Part shown: in pieces, positions 61,501 to 64,000 of the stretch
Layout: every line of letters begins with the position of its first letter
How positions within the stretch are numbered: the stretch's first letter is position 1
DNA from: VAZQ01 sp963841705
GTDB taxonomy: Bacteria > Pseudomonadota > Alphaproteobacteria > Rhizobiales > Xanthobacteraceae
Direction: 5' to 3'
DNA length: 64,000 bases
NCBI GenBank assembly: GCA_963841705.1
Contig: CAWJDY010000027.1
Coordinates: 32,175-96,174, forward strand
The notes under the pieces: generated by a model
What the model was told of the DNA's origin: nothing
Seen by the model: only the letters and a program-made list of their open reading frames with translations
Databases searched by the model: none
Program-made: the position numbers and the translations under genes

Positions 61501-62147
61501 CCTTCGAAATCGTGACCCGCGCCGTCGATCAAGGCCTCCCGATCGATCCGGATCGACTGCGTGACAGAGTGGATGCGGCGCTTGCAGGCGGGGCACTGCT
61601 CATCCCACGCGCCGAAGGGGCGATTGCGATCGCTGGAGGTCAAGCTCGCGTAACCAATTCAATGGCGGGAGAAAGAGGTACTGAGCTAGCCCTTAGCGGG
61701 AGAATGAATTTCGTTGACGCCAACGTTGATGCGCGCCTGGTCCTCTCCCGTGCAGATTGGGCCGACGCCAGCGCAAAGTCGCCACCCGTAATCGAGCTGG
61801 GGCTCAAGGGGCCTCTGCGCGCGCCCAAGCGAGACATCAACGTAGGCAGCTTGGCAAACTGGCTCGCCCTGCGCGCAGTCGATCAGGCGACGAAGAAGTT
61901 GGACGTGCTGGAGAATCGGGAACAGGCCTCTGCTCCGGCGGATCACGCTGAGCAGCCGCTCGCGGACAAAAAACAACGCCCGGCCGAAGCCGCCGGATCC
62001 CCCTCAGCGCAGGAGACGTCCCGCCGCCGTGCCGCCGTGCGCAACACGCAGCGAACTAAACCATCAGCCGGTGAGCTCATGCAGCCCGCTCCTCCCCCCA
62101 GCTATGCCTGGCCGCCATCGCGCTCGCTGTTTGGTGGGGTACAATGA
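58536..62147 (+). CDS. AsmA family protein
   Basis: 1203 residues starting at GTG 58536. An N-terminal signal-anchor (LLGLAITIILALTTALVGPL) with FVDWTRYRGEFEAYASRLSG is typical of AsmA; large repeated beta-rich segments fill the periplasmic body, and the C-terminal AsmA-2 domain ends before a low-complexity Pro/Ala/Glu tail. AsmA-like proteins are thought to form bridges for phospholipid transport to the outer membrane. Monocistronic. Confidence 0.9.
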   Translation: MQTTLLGLAITIILALTTALVGPLFVDWTRYRGEFEAYASRLSGLEIHITGPIEARLLPTPTLVMQGIEIARADNSGSVRARALRVEFELGALVRGEWRVSQARLQGPEITAGLDENGAMRGSFPKLGFDTQAIAVERLNVEDGRVILTHAESGSRLVLDKVDFRGELRSLSGPLKGEGSFVVAGQHFPYRVSASRNGQDNAAKVRLTVDPIERPLAAEIDLTVSVDRGIPHFEGQLQLYRPVGRAPTNSQSPIVQPWRLTTRLAGDSTAAELEQIEFQYGPDERSAKLRGRAHVELGRDPRISAMLSSPQVDFDALAMVSEERRRQPLEAMKLLGAGVLGSLRLPIPAVLNIGIEAVGLAGATLQRMNAELETENESWVIRKLEFRAPGLSQIQLRGSLGIMSSVPQFAGSLQVQTNDPRALAAWLGAGEDEQIPASGPLRLDAEVTASGDAIDIERLHLDLDRSSVTGRFRYAWSGERGARLDAALTTSEVDLDRIYALAKPLFAKREFAWPREGALSLKAERVLVMGVQARHVDVNIRIDSSGLQIDPLLVTDFGGAALSARGRIDTGAKATGGAVTLDLDAHNLEGVLTVLDKFAPEAADRIRHYGGRVTPVVLRASVTVTPGSARNSLATGKFKADGRAGAFRIALLGDLIGASDVLNLDLSAAKVDLIGRVETDDGTTLTDLLRLDRVISVDKQPGRLAVTAKGPLQGELEFGSRLSVGVLDATASGRVHVWPLTNPRAELAVAVRDANFRSPRPPVGEGAVDLIPASFTTRVALADRTIHLTDLQGTFAGERMNGQLTIGMQQPLDVQGEIDLGALNLPAAMATVLGIPNHSSQQSSTAEPLWPSEPFAQALGQQRGQVLLKAARLTVLPSVDVQHFKGMLRLGEGRVALQVIEGALAGGAMNGELVLLHDGESLIARTRVRVTDASAADLLPGNGVVSGQLRFDLTAEGTGMSALALIGSLQGGGTFSIENARVARLDPKAFEIVTRAVDQGLPIDPDRLRDRVDAALAGGALLIPRAEGAIAIAGGQARVTNSMAGERGTELALSGRMNFVDANVDARLVLSRADWADASAKSPPVIELGLKGPLRAPKRDINVGSLANWLALRAVDQATKKLDVLENREQASAPADHAEQPLADKKQRPAEAAGSPSAQETSRRRAAVRNTQRTKPSAGELMQPAPPPSYAWPPSRSLFGGVQ

Positions 62148-62182
62148 CTCTGAGATTCCCTGGCTGCCGCTAGAAGAGGCCC

Positions 62183-62458
62183 TTAACTGGAGCGGATCGG
62201 CGTGGGCCTGCGCTCGCCATGACGTTTGCTCGGCCGCAACAAATCCTGATCACGATAGAAGCCCAGGACGAAAAGGCGAATGGCTGATGATAAATTGCCA
62301 TGCTGCCGATCAAAATCGATGAGCGCCACGAGATCCGACAGGGTCACGTGCTTTGCATGTGCGATTTCCTTGAGAGCGTTCCAGAATTCCTTCTCCAGGC
62401 TGACGCTGGTCCGGTGACCAGCAATGACGATCGAATGTTTCACAATTACAAATTCCAT
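62183..62458 (-). CDS. Ribbon-helix-helix protein (RHH_4 family)
   Basis: 91 residues. Core IVIAGHRTSVSLEKEFWNAL, then KEIAHAKHVTLSDLVALID and GNLSSAIRLFVLGFY, typical of the alphaproteobacterial RHH_4 proteins. Start may be the ATG at 62458 or a GTG at 62443 (KHSIVIAG). DNA-binding; targets unknown. Confidence 0.85.
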   Translation of the reverse strand: MEFVIVKHSIVIAGHRTSVSLEKEFWNALKEIAHAKHVTLSDLVALIDFDRQHGNLSSAIRLFVLGFYRDQDLLRPSKRHGERRPTPIRSS

Positions 62459-62542
62459 TCGCTCCTCTCTGGTTCAGTGGGGCGAACGGCGATCTTGGCT
62501 GCGGCTAGTCCGCGTCCCCTTTCCCTCCCGGCATCGAGATGT

Positions 62543-63205
62543 TCAAGTCCGAGGTTGTGGGACAATCCGGATATACGGCTTCGGTGCCTTCCAGCCCTGC
62601 GGGTATTGCTTCTTGGCTTCCTCATCGGTGACCGACCCGGAAATGATCACATCTTCCCCCTGTTTCCAGTTCACAGGGGTGGCGACCTTGTGCTTGGCCG
62701 TGAGCTGAAGCAAATCGATTACACGCAGCACTTCATCGAAGTTGCGGCCGGTGGTCATCGGATAGACGAGGATCAGCTTGATCTTCTTGTCAGGGCCGAT
62801 GACAAACACATTTCTTACCGTCTGATTGTCGGCCGGTGTGCGCTTCGCGGGATCTCCGGACGTTGCCGCAGGGAGCATCCCGTAAAGTTTGGACACATTG
62901 AAATCGGCGTCCGCAATCATCGGGTAGTTGGGAGCAAAGCCCTGCGTCTCCTTGATGTCGTTCGCCCATCGGGTGTGACTGTCAAGCGGATCGACGGAAA
63001 GCCCAATGATCTTCACCCCACGCTTGTCAAACTCGGGCTTGATCTTGGCCATATAGCCCAGCTCGGTCGTGCAGATTGGCGTGAAATCCTTGGGATGCGA
63101 GAACAGCACTACCCAGCTGTTCCCAATCCAGTCGTGAAAGCGAATTTTGCCCTCGGTCGTTTCGACGGTGAAATCCGGGGCAGTATCATTGATCGCGAGT
63201 GCCAT
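62543..63205 (-). CDS. 1-Cys peroxiredoxin (AhpC/Prx6 type)
   Basis: 220 residues from the ATG at 63205. The peroxidatic cysteine is in SHPKDFTPICTTELGYM; no resolving cysteine pair is evident, and the long C-terminal domain (NWKQGEDVIISGSVTDEEAK) fits the Prx6 group. Reduces peroxides in the cytoplasm. Upstream is a 700-bp gap holding its promoter. Confidence 0.93.
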   Translation of the reverse strand: MALAINDTAPDFTVETTEGKIRFHDWIGNSWVVLFSHPKDFTPICTTELGYMAKIKPEFDKRGVKIIGLSVDPLDSHTRWANDIKETQGFAPNYPMIADADFNVSKLYGMLPAATSGDPAKRTPADNQTVRNVFVIGPDKKIKLILVYPMTTGRNFDEVLRVIDLLQLTAKHKVATPVNWKQGEDVIISGSVTDEEAKKQYPQGWKAPKPYIRIVPQPRT

Positions 63206-63208
63206 CAC

Positions 63209-63592
63209 TCACCTCCCTGGCCTAATGCCTGTCCTAACTCAGCCGCTAATATAACGCTTGCCCGCAAGAACGGCCAGAAGCCGGCCCCTCAAAGGGCCGC
63301 GCGCGTCGAAGAGGTGCCGATCAAGGACTGCAGGCATTCGCGTTGGTCGAATCTGCGGTTAGCCAGACCGATTTCAGCGCGCTAGCGCAACCTCCGGCAA
63401 GTCATTGCGATTTCGCCGCTTTTGAGATGTCGCAAGTCCGCCGTTTCCCCACGCTCACGGAAACGTGCTTCGCAGTCACGCATTGCCTCGAACCTTGCAG
63501 GCAGTTCAGCCGACTACCGCGGACTTGGAGTGCCGGTCACTCACTTGGCTGTCGGGGAGCCCCACAGCTTGGCAGTGGAGGGGAGAGCACGC
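63209..63592. other. Intergenic region upstream of peroxiredoxin
   Basis: No gene is supported. Reading frames here are short and without ribosome binding sites. The promoter of the peroxiredoxin gene should lie near 63210-63300. Confidence 0.5.
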
Positions 63593-63871
63593 ATGGCGCA
63601 CCTATTTGCACCTTCTGATCGCTTGCGCGCATTGATGATGGCGATAAAGCATTCGGCTATCGTGGTGGCGCGTGTGCGCAATTCTCGCCCGAGCGGTCAG
63701 CTTGGTGCCTCCGACTGGGCTACAATCCGCAACTCTCCGGACGTCGATAGGTTTATCCTTGAATGGATAGCCAGTCACGTCGATGAGGCCAGGGTTGGCG
63801 GCGACTTTTCAGCCCGTTGTTTTGACCGTTCCTGTTCTCGCCGATCCTGCGCAGCTGCGGTAACCGGTTGA
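63593..63871 (+). CDS. Possible small hypothetical protein
   Basis: A 92-codon frame from the ATG at 63593 (MAHLFAPSDRLRALMMAIKH), preceded by GGAGGGGAGAG, a fair ribosome binding site at 8-9 bases. The first 65 residues look like an alpha-helical protein, while the cysteine/arginine/serine-rich tail looks non-coding. Gene or chance frame is undecided. Confidence 0.35.
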   Translation: MAHLFAPSDRLRALMMAIKHSAIVVARVRNSRPSGQLGASDWATIRNSPDVDRFILEWIASHVDEARVGGDFSARCFDRSCSRRSCAAAVTG

Positions 63872-63925
63872 CATTTTTGCTCTGAGACCGCAAAGGCTCG
63901 GGTTTCCGACAGGTTCTTTCGCGGC

Positions 63926-64000
63926 ATGTTTAAACGTATCTTGATCGCCAATCGGGGCGAGATCGCTTGCCGTATCATCAAAACTGCGCGCCGCTTGGGC
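63926..64000 (+). CDS. Biotin carboxylase / acyl-CoA carboxylase alpha subunit, N-terminal fragment
   Basis: The first 25 codons, MFKRILIANRGEIACRIIKT and on, are the invariant N-terminus of biotin carboxylases (AccC, PccA, PycA). The gene runs off the right edge. MFKRILIANRGEIA is typical of the propionyl- or acetyl-CoA carboxylase alpha chain, but the fragment cannot distinguish subtypes. Confidence 0.85.
   Translation, partial: MFKRILIANRGEIACRIIKTARRLG

Noticed and set aside
1..64000. CRISPR arrays, rRNA and tRNA genes
   Set aside because: No regularly spaced direct repeats of 24-40 bases, no Cas genes, and no rRNA or cloverleaf sequences were seen on either strand.

Overview
The window is about 64 kb of GC-rich DNA from an alphaproteobacterium, most likely of the order Hyphomicrobiales (Bradyrhizobiaceae/Xanthobacteraceae type). 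This rests on the aerobic cobalamin genes (cobG, cobH, cobN, cobW), short lineage-typical proteins (DUF1491, DUF2336, DUF5330, PHA-system protein, split DUF1254/DUF1214), dispersed intergenic palindromes, and an island protein with a C-terminal sorting signal of a type common in Bradyrhizobium. No rRNA or tRNA gene was seen.

Layout. (1) 1-7185, minus strand: a cobalamin operon, DUF1636-cobW-cobN-cobG-cobH-cobI, with overlapping genes behind a cobalamin riboswitch. (2) 7330-12355: DUF4332 protein, HerA-like ATPase, M20 peptidase, then decayed DNA: a TctC remnant and a DUF4160 gene with an in-frame stop beside an intact DUF2442 partner. (3) 12582-32857: a 20.3 kb genomic island bounded by identical 158-bp direct repeats, with a tyrosine integrase at its right end. 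(4) 32883-64000: core chromosome, including HpaB-type monooxygenase plus MarR, GT39 transferase, sodB, sufE, PBP1A, YcgN, ParA, HicAB, a UvrD/PcrA helicase, YcjX/YcjF, an FAD-linked dehydrogenase, AsmA, a 1-Cys peroxiredoxin, and the first codons of a biotin carboxylase.

The island has two halves. The left half (12.7-22.4 kb) is a graveyard: an IS91-family element with a frameshifted transposase, a twice-frameshifted membrane glycosyltransferase-like gene, and fragments of another integrase, a serine recombinase and an IS21-type IstB, mixed with a few tiny intact genes. The right half (22.5-32.6 kb) looks live and resembles a P4-like satellite or integrative element: integrase, excisionase-like HTH protein, methyltransferase-like protein, PDZ protein, split primase/helicase, an iteron-like repeat cluster, and a resolvase with a likely res site. 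Its cargo is a trypsin-like protease overlapping a small gene that resembles the protease's own N-terminal domain, and two unrecognised proteins.

The most unusual features are the attachment repeat itself (a near-perfect Shine-Dalgarno, a 25-codon ORF, a self-complementary region and a terminator), the protease/small-protein pair, and palindromic elements that appear to sit in frame inside cobG and the UvrD/PcrA helicase. All calls come from reading the sequence; no database search was run.
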